Assembly: GCA_028023455.1 (NCBI GenBank)
Contig: JAQFVV010006507.1
Location: 62,001 to 126,000, forward strand
Length of the DNA: 64,000 nucleotides
Origin: Epiperipatus broadwayi
Taxonomy: Eukaryota > Onychophora > Udeonychophora > Euonychophora > Peripatidae
Direction of reading: 5' to 3'
The notes below the pieces were generated by a model. It was given only the letters and a program-made list of their open reading frames with translations, was not told the origin of the DNA and searched no databases. Positions 1 through 11,129 of the stretch are shown piece by piece. Numbering within the stretch: position 1 is the first letter of the stretch; each line of letters opens with the position of its first letter. The position numbers and the translations under genes are program-made.

Positions 1-1439
1 AAATAATAAAATTTATAATGATGATATCATGGATGATAATCTTGCACACTTATTATATATTCAGATTTAAAATCTGAATATGATGTCTTTGTATAATTTA
101 ATTAATGTATTTACTGAAAAAAAGAAATAGTTTAATCACGATATTTACGGGAAAAAAAGATCATGAGAAATGCAAAGTAATTATATTATTAAAAAGCAAA
201 GAAGATTATAAGGCCTTCAAAAGAATTCTGCAGTTTAAATTGTTACATTCAAGTTTTTTCTTTCTTCACAGAAGAAATATGAAGAAATCTTATTTAAGAA
301 TGCTTATTTTATTTATTGTATATTTTTTTATAATTTATGTGTATTTAATGTTCTTAGATGTTCAGCAGATGACTTGCTCAAAATGTAAAAGGGACCCAGA
401 ATAATGTCTATATTTAAATGTAGATTTATATTAAAAACTGATGACCAGAAAAGTAAAATTTTTTAAGATAAAATTTCAAACTTTATTGTCAATTTTTGTT
501 GATATTGTCTGGTATGTAAAGCTATACAATTATCAAATCATCACAAAAGGTAAAATTCAATTTTGATTGAATCTAGGCAAATTTAATACTTTACTATGTA
601 TGGTATTATGTGACTAGTTACTGTTGATAATTATTACCCATTATGGATTGCTTTTGAGTCAATAATTATTATTTTAATTTCCACATATTTATTGATGATT
701 ATATTCCGTTGGTTTAGTGTTCACAGCTATGATATAGCTACTGTTTATTTTTGAGATTTTATTGTTGCCATGTTAGATAATCATGACATAATGTGTTGTT
801 ATACTTACCGTTTGTTTTTATATCCATGTCATCTCATGTAAAGCATATTTCCTTCTATACCCTTCATGAAAATATAAAGGCAGTATTGTTGGTGGATTAT
901 GTAGATGCCTATGAACTTTGAATTATTAAGGCATATACTGTTACAAAGAATTTTGGATGTTTTCTTAAATAAAAGATTAACCAGGCATTTTATCTCATAT
1001 CAATATAGCTGTTCCAAATTGTGGCAGCTGGATATCAGACCATCCATTGTCATGGAATGACCATGGTCTAGATTACTTACAACCTTGACTGTTTTGGCTC
1101 ACCACTAATATACTTATGGATGCATTGCATATGGTATTAAATTTCACACTTTTAATTCTTGATAGTTTAATATTTAGTGACAATAAAATTACCCTTCAGA
1201 AGGTTGAAATTAGATCTGTGAATTGTGTGATCATCAGGCAAACAATGTCATCAAATAATAATGTCTCTGTTAATTATTAATTTAGAATACATTATTGTAC
1301 CAGTTTATTATTGGATCAAAGTGATATTAAATGCACATACTGTATTTATTGTTTGCTATTCGTAATTAAGTGTTAGTAAACTAAATTTTCATTCATGTTA
1401 TAGTAGTGTTATAATATGATATTAGGTAACCAAATGTTG
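1..1439. other. AT-rich non-coding DNA
   Basis: No gene, RNA or repeat could be supported. The longest open frame (105-404, plus) encodes 99 residues rich in I, L, F and K with no recognisable motif, which is what random AT-rich sequence gives. It is not annotated as a gene. Confidence 0.6.
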
Positions 1440-1447
1440 ATTTATAG

Positions 1448-1816
1448 CAGGGGTCCCCAACCTTTTTGCACTTAAGAGCACATTTTATAATACCAGCCAG
1501 GTGGTGGGCACCATTTATTTTTTCAATATAAATTTATAGTTGGATATTTTTAATAATACACATAATGTACAAAAAAAATATATATATTTCAAAAATAAAA
1601 TATTAACATTATTAATGTTGATATTTTTACACTGTAAAAGTATGGTATGCCCTACAATTCGATTACAATATAATACAATAATTTATAAGAAATTTTAAAA
1701 ATTAAATTTATTTGTATCAGATAAATAATTTTTTATCATATTCGGATAGTGGCAGGCACACGTAAAATGGTCTGCGGGCGCAATGGTGCCCATGGTCATA
1801 GGGTTGGGGACCCCTG
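1448..1816. mobile_element. hAT-type MITE with perfect 15-bp TIRs and 8-bp target duplication
   Basis: The left end CAGGGGTCCCCAACC and the right end GGTTGGGGACCCCTG are perfect 15-bp inverted repeats. The flanking 8 bp ATTTATAG occurs at 1440-1447 and again at 1817-1824. An 8-bp duplication with CAG...CTG termini is the signature of hAT transposons, and this terminus resembles the Charlie-like group (family knowledge). The 369-bp interior has no transposase frame, so it is a non-autonomous deletion derivative. The identical target duplication implies a fairly recent insertion. Confidence 0.95.
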
Positions 1817-1824
1817 ATTTATAG

Positions 1825-3750
1825 TGTTACTGATTTTTATGGGTAGATTTGCATTATATTATCAGTCCAATATTACAGATGAATAGAAGTAGGAAGTTAT
1901 ATAATCTTCTTAATGTCATAATATAAGCATAATTACCAATACCTTAAAGTGTATTCATCATCTTAAAAGTGCCTGGTATTAACTATTGTCACCTATCAAT
2001 GGGTAAATAGAAACCTTCCGAGTATCATAATTATATTTTTGTTATCTAGAAAACTAACAAACCTATACATAGTAAACAAAATTTAATAAATTTGTAATAA
2101 GTTAGAAAGATGAAAATTAAAAGATTAAGTGTAAATAATAATACGTAAAATGTAAATGATGTATTATAATTTTGATTTTTGATTTAAGGAGGTATTCTTA
2201 TCTTAGTATTAGAATCATAGTAATAATTTTTATTTTATTTTATAAAATTTCCTTTTGATAAGTTTGATAAAGAATACGTATAGGTTTTTTTTTTGAATGT
2301 GTAAAAAGTAATTGTAAATAAAATTTGTTTTGAATTTTTGAAGTTATCAGTAATCTTATTGTTAAATACTATTGATATTATTATAATTGCTATCACCATC
2401 GTCATCACTCAATATTAATAAATTTTATTAAATTCTTATATTTAGAGTACATAAAATTATACTATTGTCTGATCAAAATATTATTGGCAGTATGCAGAGA
2501 TGATATTTTAAGGTGATATCTTAAAGATAAAATATTTGATTTTAAAGAATGATATCCCAACAAATTGTAAGATACGATCATTCACCAAACTTAATCATAT
2601 TGATCAAGAGCCCAGATTTAAATTCTCCTTAGATGATGTCATTATTGTCCTATGATTATTGTCATAATTGTAATCAAAATATTTTAAAATTCTTTATGTG
2701 GTTAACATAAATGTTATTTTTATATTACTATAATGGCTTTCTTGAGTTTTTATAAAGTTAAGAGTTTGTCTTTGTTGTTATTAATGAAAAGAGTTAAATA
2801 ATATTTAGTAATTCTCTTTGGTAATATAATTTATTTAAATTTTCTACATTTGAATAGCAGTAAAATTACCCTTGCTAATCCGGATAAAAATTTTGGAATC
2901 ATTGAAATCTAAAGTCATAAAGACCTTGAGAAATTATTGATTAATAATTTCAAACTTTGATTTTGTTTGTTATATATATTTCTTATCTTTATTCATATTG
3001 AATTTATGGCATAATTAAAATCCCAAAGATTTAAATCTTCTTCTTTGATTATTTAAATTTAGAAACCCTTGCTTTTATTTTAATAGAATCCCCTTCATAT
3101 TCACCAACATTGCAGTAATAGTTCATCCATATCTTTTTTTCTTTTAGTTCTATCATCTTATTTTATTACACTAGCATAATTTATTCATCCTTCACGATCC
3201 CTATTTCATTGCAAAATTTACTGTTCATTACCTTAACACATTTCTCGTCTCTTCTTCTCATATTTAGGTCTATTTCTTATTCATTTACATTAGTTAATTA
3301 TTACTTGCTCATCACTATCCTTTTTAAACTTCTACATCTTTATTCATTTGTCATTCCCATCAGTCTGTAATTTTATAATCATTGCCTAGACATATATCTT
3401 CCTGATTGTTAATCATCTCATATAAATTAAGTTAAACATATGGCTGTTAATATAATTATCTTTAAAGTATTGAAATTCAACTTAATGTGCGCAATTTATG
3501 TAAAGTTAGAATGTAATGGATTTAAGATCAATGTACCAGCTATATAAAATAAATATCTTATTTACATAATGTCTTTAGTGTATTGTAACTCCTCCTATTT
3601 ATGCTCTACTCATATGAACATGCTCATCATAGCCAGCTTGCTGTGTTATTATATTCACATTTACTCTTTTTTATTTTATTTGTACTCTAATTTCTGCTCT
3701 GTTTCCATGCTGATGTAGTGAAACTAGAAGTACTATCGATCATGTAATTT
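1825..3750. other. AT-rich non-coding DNA
   Basis: Nothing supportable on either strand. There are short A/T runs and pyrimidine-rich patches around 3060-3420, and no open frame worth listing. Confidence 0.55.
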
Positions 3751-3768
3751 ATATATATATATATATAT
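3751..3768. repeat. (AT)9 microsatellite, left flank of the hammerhead array
   Basis: An uninterrupted AT tract directly abuts the first repeat unit. A matching (TA)n tract bounds the other end at 5722-5744, so the array looks inserted into a TA microsatellite. Confidence 0.9.
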
Positions 3769-3849
3769 GACAATAGATGGCGTTATACCAAAAACATCTT
3801 CAAGCGTTTGTTTACATAAACATCAGAGCGAGTATTTCACTATCTCTAA

Positions 3850-3915
3850 CTTAATTTCCACCTTCATATCATGATTTCAAGCTATTTGCTATCATCAGTG
3901 AAGGACAGGATTAAG
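3850..3915 (-). ncRNA. Hammerhead ribozyme motif, family 1 copy 1 (best core)
   Basis: On the minus strand the core is CUGAUGA...GAAA, all canonical. Inner stem I is CCUUCA paired with UGAAGG, and outer stem I is CUUAAU with AUUAAG across an internal loop. Stem II is 3 bp (AGC/GCU) with a U-U mismatch at its base and an AAAUA loop. Stem III is AUC-AU-GAU, followed by A, so the cleavage triplet AUA obeys the NUH rule. Predicted cleavage falls between plus positions 3867 and 3866. The ends lie in stem I, making it type I. The weak stem II is the main doubt about activity. Confidence 0.8.
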
Positions 3916-4250
3916 AAACTAGATCTAAAACACAAACTCTGAGCGTTTAAGAAACAGTTTCTATTCAGCTTGCAAGCGTGAATCTTTTAGACACGTAATG
4001 TCTTCAAACTCAGCATAGCATGCCAGATAGCTACATAGGCCTGATATCAGTTCAGCATCACCACATAGTAGAAGCCTCTGCAATATATATCATTGCAAGA
4101 AAGACCTCAAAGGTACATTTATGAAAAAGAAAAAACACAAGTTAAAAACTTGCATACGCTTGTATTTATGACAATAGATGGCGTTATACCAAAAACACCT
4201 TCAAGCGTTTGTTTACATAAATGTCAGAGCTAGTATTTCACTATCTCTAA

Positions 4251-4316
4251 CTTAATTTCCACCTTCATATCATGATTTCAAGCTATTTGCCATTGTCAGT
4301 GAAGGCCAGGATTAAG
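4251..4316 (-). ncRNA. Hammerhead motif, family 1 copy 2 (core mutated)
   Basis: Same fold as the first copy, but the core reads CUGACAA: the invariant G8 is changed to A. Stems I and III are retained. It is expected to be inactive because G8 is the catalytic acid position (family knowledge). Confidence 0.7.
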
Positions 4317-4651
4317 AAACTAGATCTAAAACACAAACTCTGAGTGTATAAGAAACAGTTTCTATTCAGATTGCAAGCGTGAATCTTTTAGACACGTAAT
4401 GTCTTCAAACTCAGCATAGCATGCCAGATAGCTACATGGGTCTGATATCAGTTCAGCATCACCACATAGTAGAAGCCTCTGCAATACATATCATTGCAAG
4501 AAAGACCTCAAAGGTACATTTATGAAAAACAAAAAACACAAGTTAAAAACTTGCATACGCTTGTATTTATGACAATAGATGGTGTTATACCAAAAACACC
4601 TTCAAGTGTTTGTTTACATAAATGTCAGAGTGAGTATTTCACTATCTCTAA

Positions 4652-4717
4652 CTTAATTCCCACCTTCATATCATGATTTCAAGCTATTTGCTATCGTCAG
4701 TGAAGAACAGGATTAAG
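4652..4717 (-). ncRNA. Hammerhead motif, family 1 copy 3
   Basis: The core CUGACGA...GAAA is intact. Inner stem I keeps CUUCA/UGAAG, with the outermost pair changed to U-G. Stem II and stem III match the first copy. Confidence 0.75.
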
Positions 4718-5123
4718 AAACTAGATCTAAAACACAAACTCTGAGCGTTTAAGAAACAGTTTCTATTCAGCTTGCAAGTGTGAATCTTTTAGACATGTAA
4801 TGTCTTCAAACTCAGCATATCATGCCAGATAGCTACATGGGTGTTTTTGGTATAACACCATCTATTGTCATAAATACAAGCGTATGCAAATTTTTAACTT
4901 GTGTTTTTTCTTTTTCATAAATGTACCTTTGAGGTCTTTCTTGCAATGATATATATTGCAGAGGCTTCTACTATGTGGTGATGGTGAACTGATATCAGAC
5001 CCATGTATCTATCTGGCATGCTATGCTGAGTTTGAAGACATTACGTGTCTAAAAAGTTCACGCTTGCAAGCTGAATAGAAACTGTTTCTTAAATGCTCAG
5101 AGTTTGTGTTTTAGATCTAGTTT

Positions 5124-5189
5124 CTTAATCCTGTCCTTCACTGACGATAGAAAATAGCTTGAAATCATGATATGAAGGTGGAAATTAAG
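5124..5189 (+). ncRNA. Hammerhead motif, family 1 copy 4
   Basis: Plus-strand core CUGACGA...GAAA, with stem I CCUUCA/UGAAGG and CUUAAU/AUUAAG. Stem II has a C-to-A change that removes the C-G pair next to the loop. Predicted cleavage is between 5172 and 5173. Confidence 0.72.
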
Positions 5190-5436
5190 TTAGAGATAGT
5201 GAAATACTTGCTCTGACGTTTATGTAAACAAACGCTAGAAGGTGTTTTTGGTATAACACCATCTATTGTCATAAATACAAGCGTATGCAAGTTTTTAAAT
5301 TGTATTTTTTGTTTTTCATAAATGTACCTTTGAGGTCTTTCTTGCAATGATATATATTGCAGAGGCATCTAGTATGTGGTGATGCTGAACTGATAACAGA
5401 CCCATGTAGCTATCTGACATGCTATGCTGAGTTTGA

Positions 5437-5451
5437 AGACATTACGTGTCT
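5437..5451 (+). other. Conserved hairpin AGACA-UUACG-UGUCU upstream of the hammerhead (family 1)
   Basis: A 5-bp hairpin followed by AAAAG lies 73 nt before the hammerhead at 5525. The second array has the same hairpin with a changed stem and loop (AGACAU-GUAG-AUGUCU, then AAAAG) 74 nt before its hammerhead. The structure is kept while sequence changes, which suggests a functional RNA element. Confidence 0.6.
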
Positions 5452-5524
5452 AAAAGATTCATGCTTGTAAGCTGAATAGAAACTGTTTCTTAAACGCTCA
5501 GAGTTTGTGTTTTAGATCTAGTTT

Positions 5525-5590
5525 CTTAATCCTGTCCTTCACTGACTATAGCAAATAGATTGAAATTATGATATGAAGGTGGAAATTAAG
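5525..5590 (+). ncRNA. Hammerhead motif, family 1 copy 5 (core mutated)
   Basis: The core reads CUGACUA, so G8 is lost. Stem II also carries a G-A mismatch. Stem I is fully conserved. This is a decayed copy. Confidence 0.68.
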
Positions 5591-5721
5591 TTAGAGATAG
5601 TGAAATACTCGCTCTGACGTTTATGTAAACAAACGCTTGAAGGTGTTTTTGGTATAACGCCATCTATTGTCATAAATACAAGCATATGCAAGTTTTTAAC
5701 TTGTGTTTTTTGTTTTTCATG

Positions 5722-5744
5722 TATATATATATATATATATATAT
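5722..5744. repeat. (TA)n microsatellite
   Basis: Uninterrupted TA tract between the hammerhead array and LTR-like segment E. Confidence 0.9.
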
Positions 5745-8200
5745 TGTACCGGTATAAATCCACCACGCTTACTCATACACAGTACCCGAGTTCAAACCCA
5801 GCCCACGTTTAAGAATAAATTCCAAAACGCCAACTGAATTCAAACCCAAACCCCGGTATGACCAACCGATGATGACTTCATAACAGCACGGGGTTATCCC
5901 TTTTCTAGCTCAGCTCAGAACATAGACTAATTCTTACAGTTAATGATATATAGATTTATTATACTCTAGATATTGGAACGGTCATTCATGTGACGTATAT
6001 ATTTAAGTTGCCAATACAGACGGTAAGTGGCTAAATAGACTTGGAGAGTAATGAGGTGGAAGACACAAAATTAGATTAAATAAATTGTTTAATAAGAAAA
6101 ATAGAAATATAAGCATATAAACATAGTATTCAACAGTACGGTAAGACTTTCATGAATCCTCTTGTATTTGGCTACTAGTCTTTAGTAATCATTTTATCTG
6201 GTGAACAAACTCATGCCAATAGCTGTGTAGTTAAATGATTGAGGGGTGGCTAAGAGAATCAGAGTATTTGAGCATTGAAAAAATATTTATCTAAAGATTA
6301 TTTATTAACTTATTTTATTCGAATAGACTCGAGCCGTTACGTAGACGAACAGTTGGAGGTGGTTTTATATAAATACGACATAGGAGATAGATGTACTGGT
6401 GGTTGCCTGGATTCAAGAGCCCTACAGTAATCACTTGCGGTGCATCAACGGAATACCGGGTGGCTTGTACTTTGACAAGGCTTAATGCCCCCAAGTAGAT
6501 CCGGGACACTACAACCAGCCGGGATCATTTCGAAACCCGGTGATCCAAGAGATTACCTGGGAAAGAAACTGCTTTCTTTCCCCAATGGTAGTATGGCGAG
6601 ACGCTAACTTCAGCGAAGGGAAGGCATTGCCACAGACATGAAGGACGAGTACTTGAAGTGGATTTTTAAAAGAAATTATACAAAACCTGGAATCTATTCA
6701 TCTATTTCTACGCCACAGGCTGAGATCCTTATCCCAATAAAACATAGCAGAATTAAACTGACTGCGAAAACAATACTTAACTAATTTTACTCTGAAATCC
6801 CTAACCCTCCAGGTTGACAGGCGGTAGCGATAGTATCAAATTATACAGTGAGTTATTTCTCATTTCATGTATGACATTAATATAACAATCTGAAATCATT
6901 TTATATATTTAAGATTGAACCTTAGATTACAAGTATATGACAACTTAAAATAGAATAATAAAGTGATTTAACATTTACCAACTCGGAATATGAAAGAATA
7001 TTTATTTCAGAAAACGAAATTACTTTTAAAATAACTTAATCATTATTGTACACTAGCTTTACACAGAGTTGGGAAATATTACTATTGGCATCGTTTGTTT
7101 AGAGAATAAGCAACAAAAAATATAAATGCATTCATTTGGATTATTATTACTATTAATTACAATTTTTATAAATTATTTCTAAAGACTAGAGCGGAGGATT
7201 AAAAGAAAAGAAAATTTACTGACAGGTTAAACAGTAGGATCATAACGAAACAAAAGCTTACATGTAATTCATTTGATTGATAACATTAAGCTCGGAAGAA
7301 AGTTAAAAGTTCATGTAATACAGTTACTCTTCTTTCTTCATCCGGCTTGGCTTTTCCCGATTGATATTTCCGACGAACGTAGGCGCGCATTTTGAAAGTT
7401 ATTTGCAAGGCATTGTCAATTTGGAGATTGGAAGCTGGAAATTATGAAGCACATAACACATGATCAGTCAGCGGCACGAAGATCCAAATTGGCAGGGCAG
7501 AGACCAGCTCCTGGCACTTAGCCCATCAACATTGCGGTTTACTGGTGAACTTCTTAACAAATTTGTTTGAATTGAATTCAACTGCTGTGCTGTCTTGAGA
7601 CTACCTCTCTCAAACACCTCAAAAGTTAGAATGTTAGTTTTTCTCTAAGATGGCCACAGTTGACCTTTCCGCCTGATTTTTGTTTTTAGGCTCTGCCTAC
7701 TTTCTCCAGCCTCCAGCCATTCAGCTTGACCATACAATCTCAATTATCCTTTTTATTGTTCCGTTTCCAGCAATCTTTTACTTTAATACGCAATTTTTAA
7801 ATTGACACAGTAATTACTAATATAAATTCCTTAACTAATTTCGAATACAAGTTAATTGCTCTGTACATTTGTGCAATTTAGATTTTAATTAAAAACACTG
7901 ATCAAAGGAATGTGACTTTTGATCAGTATCTTTAAACGACTTTGTACAATTTTACAAAAGCTAAAATTTAAACAAATACGCCCACAATGAACTTTAAATT
8001 AAATTGATACAAATTCACAAACCACGCACACACGAATATTATTTCATGGTTTGTGACATTTATATACGGAACCTTACATATTTATTTACAAAACATAATA
8101 TATATAACTATTTTTTTTATTATGACTGAAAATAGACAAATCTCACTGCGGGCGGATAGTAGTTCGAGTTACCGTACTTAAAAACACATGAAACGAAGAT
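5745..8200 (-). mobile_element. LTR-like segment E (minus; right end unresolved)
   Basis: Sequence abruptly becomes GC-richer right after the (TA)n tract, beginning TGTACCGG on the plus strand, so a minus-strand LTR would end CCGGTACA. On the minus strand a TATA box (plus 6362-6376) is followed by an AATAAA signal near 6318, the order expected of U3, R and U5. No second copy occurs in the window, so the LTR call rests on end structure and signals. A 64-residue frame (6315-6509, minus) shows no family signature and is taken as chance. The right boundary lies somewhere between 8.1 and 8.5 kb. Confidence 0.4.
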
Positions 8201-9402
8201 CGGTTCTTTGATCTGTCTGTTTCAATATATTGAAGCAGTCAGATCTGAGTTCGATTCTAGCTTCATGACATCTCACCAGAAGCCCACTTCAAACCCTAGT
8301 ACTAACCTTAAATTTCCGATGCAATGGGGCTTTATACGTTCAATCCATGCTAATTTCCATAAAGAAAAACTATTACATAAATGTGTGTTAAAATTAATTC
8401 GTTTGAGGTTTAAATTAACCAATTCTCTTAATGAATTCATGATAAAATTATTCATGAATCTATGTATATTACAACTATGTGGATTATGTGTATATATTTA
8501 TAAATATTAAAATATATATAATTGTTCGAAAGTTTCATTGCATCGACAATGTTTTGATTTTACTTTTAAGTAATTTGTTAAAATTTTAGTGATTAAAAGC
8601 TACATTCTTTCGATAAGATTTCAGATTCTCTCTTTCCAAAATGATGGGTAAAGTTTTATTAATTAGAAAAAAGGATAAGTATTTAAAATGTAAGCATTTC
8701 CTAATTAAAATCATTTTTCTGATTTTAAAAATTCAATTTCTAATTAGAAAATGTATTCAAGTTAATGAGTTTGAAAGCCTTATTGAAGGAATGTATCTAA
8801 AAACTAGTAAATTTTGTAACATTGATAATGAAAGAAAGTGCTAGCCTGAAGGCATCAGAGGACAGTATAAATAGCTCGGAAAAGTTTAGAGAAGGAAGAA
8901 GTCACCTTTGTTGTAGAGAAGTGCCATTAAACTCTGTGTGTTTTAAAAATCATGAATTTAAATAGTGTTTCAATCATGGTGAGGGGCTAAGCTTCAGAAA
9001 TCTGACTATGGTTCCTGAAGTCCCCTGAAAATCTTCAATGAAGCTGATTGATTCTTTCTGGACCAATCATTCTGCCAAAATCATTACAAAATTAATCAAA
9101 ATGCTGTTCACGTAATACCAAATGTGCGCCTATGTTTTACCAACCCGGATGTGTAAACTAAGTAATCAGCCCCAGAAGAAATGGTAATATATTTCCATAA
9201 TAAACCATGACTCGTTGGCCATTCCGAACTTGACTTTACACTCACTTTAAGAGCTCTTTTCATTCTTTAATGTAAATCTGTACAAAACTTTCTTTTATTT
9301 ATGCTTTTTAAATTTATGGTAATTTTCTCAACCTCTAGTCTTTAACTTTAACTTTCCTTTCTTATGATGGCGGTTTATTTATTATATTATATATATTTTT
9401 AA
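8201..9402. other. Non-coding DNA between LTR E and element F1
   Basis: AT-rich sequence, unlike the corresponding parts of the other F LTR copies. Open frames 8208-8510 and 8641-8844 have no family features. Nothing further can be supported. Confidence 0.5.
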
Positions 9403-9896
9403 TTTCATTCTTTTTTGTCTTTACGTCTGGTGAACAGATGAGATTATATAGGTTTTTAGCCTGCCATCCTTATATTTTCAATATTCAGAAACTTTATATT
9501 AAAAAAAAAGATTTTAAATGGATTTCTGGCAGAATTAAAATGCTTGTCTTTTGTAGTTTCAATATTTTTAAAAAATTTCTCTTAACTGATTTTTCAGACT
9601 GGTTTTATACTTGATTTTTTTCTTCTCTATTTTCAGCAAACTCATTTTTAGATTCACATTGTGACTTTTTCCAGAAACAAATGAAAAATCACACTATCCT
9701 GATTATTCAGATTAATCCTGTTTTAAAGTAAAAATTGTCTTAATTTTTTTTTAATGTATCGGTCACAAAATATCTCACCTGAAAATTTGAGCTTCTTTCC
9801 TTGATCAAGCTGATGGAAAAATTTTAATGCTATACTTCTCACATCGTCTAAGTTTTAACAGAAAAACAACCAATCTTTATAACACAAAATTGTTGA

Positions 9897-9971
<75 letters not shown>

Positions 9972-10551
9972 AACAGATTTTCTTCTTTTTCTGTTTCAAT
10001 ATGTAATAACTGTAGATTTGTTTATGCAATGTACACACACACTCATTCAAATCATTTATAAAACTGGCCCATTAAAACAATCTGAATGCTTTTTAGAAAT
10101 TATAATTTTAATATTTAAAATTAAATTCTTACAACTTCCAAATCCCAAACTACAACTACATAAAAAAAATAGAAATACAATAGTAGAATCGAGCTTAAAG
10201 GGTAGAATAATTTTAAGAAAAGTTATTATTTGCAAAATTAGAATGACAACCTAAATAGCTTATACACACACACTGCCTATATATGGGTTATAAGCCTATA
10301 TAAAATATTAACTATTGAATAATCAAATGTGTACTACTCTTTTTGAGTTTTTATCAACACACAAACAACTAAAGAACATAACTTGTCCCCACTCTCTGTC
10401 TTAGGCTTTTAGAATTTGATCCTGTAGGGTTCAAACTAGGATGCCCTACAGCTTCCTTTACCATATGAAAATGTGATGATTTTTGGTCCACATTTTCTGT
10501 CATGCACATTACTATAAATTTAGCTACTGACTAAATTGTAATGGCACAACA
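9403..10551 (-). mobile_element. Element F1, 3' LTR (partial, minus)
   Basis: Homologous to 30.58-32.08 kb and 34.75-35.85 kb. It ends at plus position 10551 with ...GGCACAACA, so on the minus strand the LTR begins TGTTGTGCC. A purine-rich tract lies immediately upstream in the minus sense (10552-10564). Homology stops near 9403, so about 2.6 kb of the LTR, judged against the F2 copy, is missing. A (TA)n expansion at 9898-9967 lies where the other copies have a short A run. Confidence 0.82.
9898..9967. repeat. (TA)35 microsatellite inside the F1 LTR
   Basis: The equivalent sites in the other LTR copies (near 31402 and 35246) have only short A-rich tracts, so this is a local expansion. Confidence 0.9.
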
Positions 10552-10564
10552 TTTCCCCTTTTCT
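10552..10564 (-). promoter_or_regulatory. Polypurine tract of F1
   Basis: The minus strand reads AGAAAAGGGGAAA directly before the LTR start TGTTGTGCC. This is the expected plus-strand primer site of an LTR retrotransposon. Confidence 0.8.
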
Positions 10565-10672
10565 AATAAAATTATCAGCACCTTTGCTTTAACTATATCT
10601 AATAAAAAATCATAACTAATATGCACTAATACTAATAATAATAAATATAAAATAATTTCTAACTATGGGCAA

Positions 10673-11070
10673 ACATCATCTAAATGTCCATCTAATCCAC
10701 TTTTCATTATAAAACTTGATATAATGATTTATTAGGAGATCTTTTCCAGGCTTCTCTGATAAAGAATAAGGGATCAAACTCCTAGCATTATAGGTTCCCT
10801 TATTCCCATCAAGAGTAGCAAGTATAAAAACATACTCTCCTATTTTCTTAGTAATTTGGAATGCCTCTTCATACAAATGCAGAAACTTTTTAAATTGGTG
10901 TCTTTGAAGATTGCTAACATGATAAATTATTATATCTGGACCACTCTAGTTTAGCTCTTGAGTCTTATTCTGGACTTTTCCTTTTTGCAAATCATATTGC
11001 GGTCTGCAAAAAATTGCAAATGTATATTCAGTCCATTTTTGAGATCTTTAATTTTCATTTTGACTGAATA
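10673..11070 (-). pseudogene. F1 integrase C-terminal remnant
   Basis: The minus-strand frame at 10676-10876 contains ITKKIGEYVFILATLDG followed by KGTYNARSLIPYS. The G-T-Y-N-A-R-x-L-x-P-Y pattern is what closes many Ty3/Gypsy integrases (family knowledge), and the position just upstream of the polypurine tract and 3' LTR fits. Sequence further upstream to about 11070 matches element F2 but has stops. No RT, RNase H or integrase catalytic core precedes it, so the pol gene is largely deleted. F2 has the same tail at 36045-36350. Confidence 0.75.
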
Positions 11071-11129
11071 CTTATAATATATATCTGGAGGATTTATTTT
11101 AGGTAACCTCTGATTACAGAATCCATCTA

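Larger units (their letters stand above)
3769..5720. mobile_element. Retrozyme-like array: 401-bp units with hammerhead ribozymes, inverted plus tandem
   Basis: Equivalent points recur exactly 401 bp apart (3850, 4251, 4652; and 5124, 5525). About 2.7 units carry the ribozyme on the minus strand, then about 2.2 units carry it on the plus strand. The switch is near 4840-4842, where both orientations share GGT, so the junction has 3-nt microhomology. The complete units differ by a few per cent. Tandem copies of a few hundred bp with a type I hammerhead are typical of animal retrozymes and of the terminal repeats of Penelope-like elements (family knowledge). No reverse transcriptase frame is present, so mobilisation in trans is inferred. 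The short open frames at 4494-4676, 5165-5368 and 5566-5766 are the same non-coding unit read in one frame. Confidence 0.85.

Noticed and set aside
105-404. 99-residue open frame near the window start
   Set aside because: No motif, AT-driven composition and no neighbouring gene context.
438-453. CTGATGA followed by GAAA, hammerhead-like
   Set aside because: Only three bases between the two core parts, so no stem II, and no stem I pairing.
4494-5766. Three similar 60-67-residue frames in the first ribozyme array
   Set aside because: They are the same 401-bp non-coding unit read in one frame, on both strands. The similarity reflects DNA repetition, not protein conservation.
8208-8510. 100-residue plus-strand frame
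   Set aside because: No motif, and the overlapping minus frame is equally open; treated as chance.
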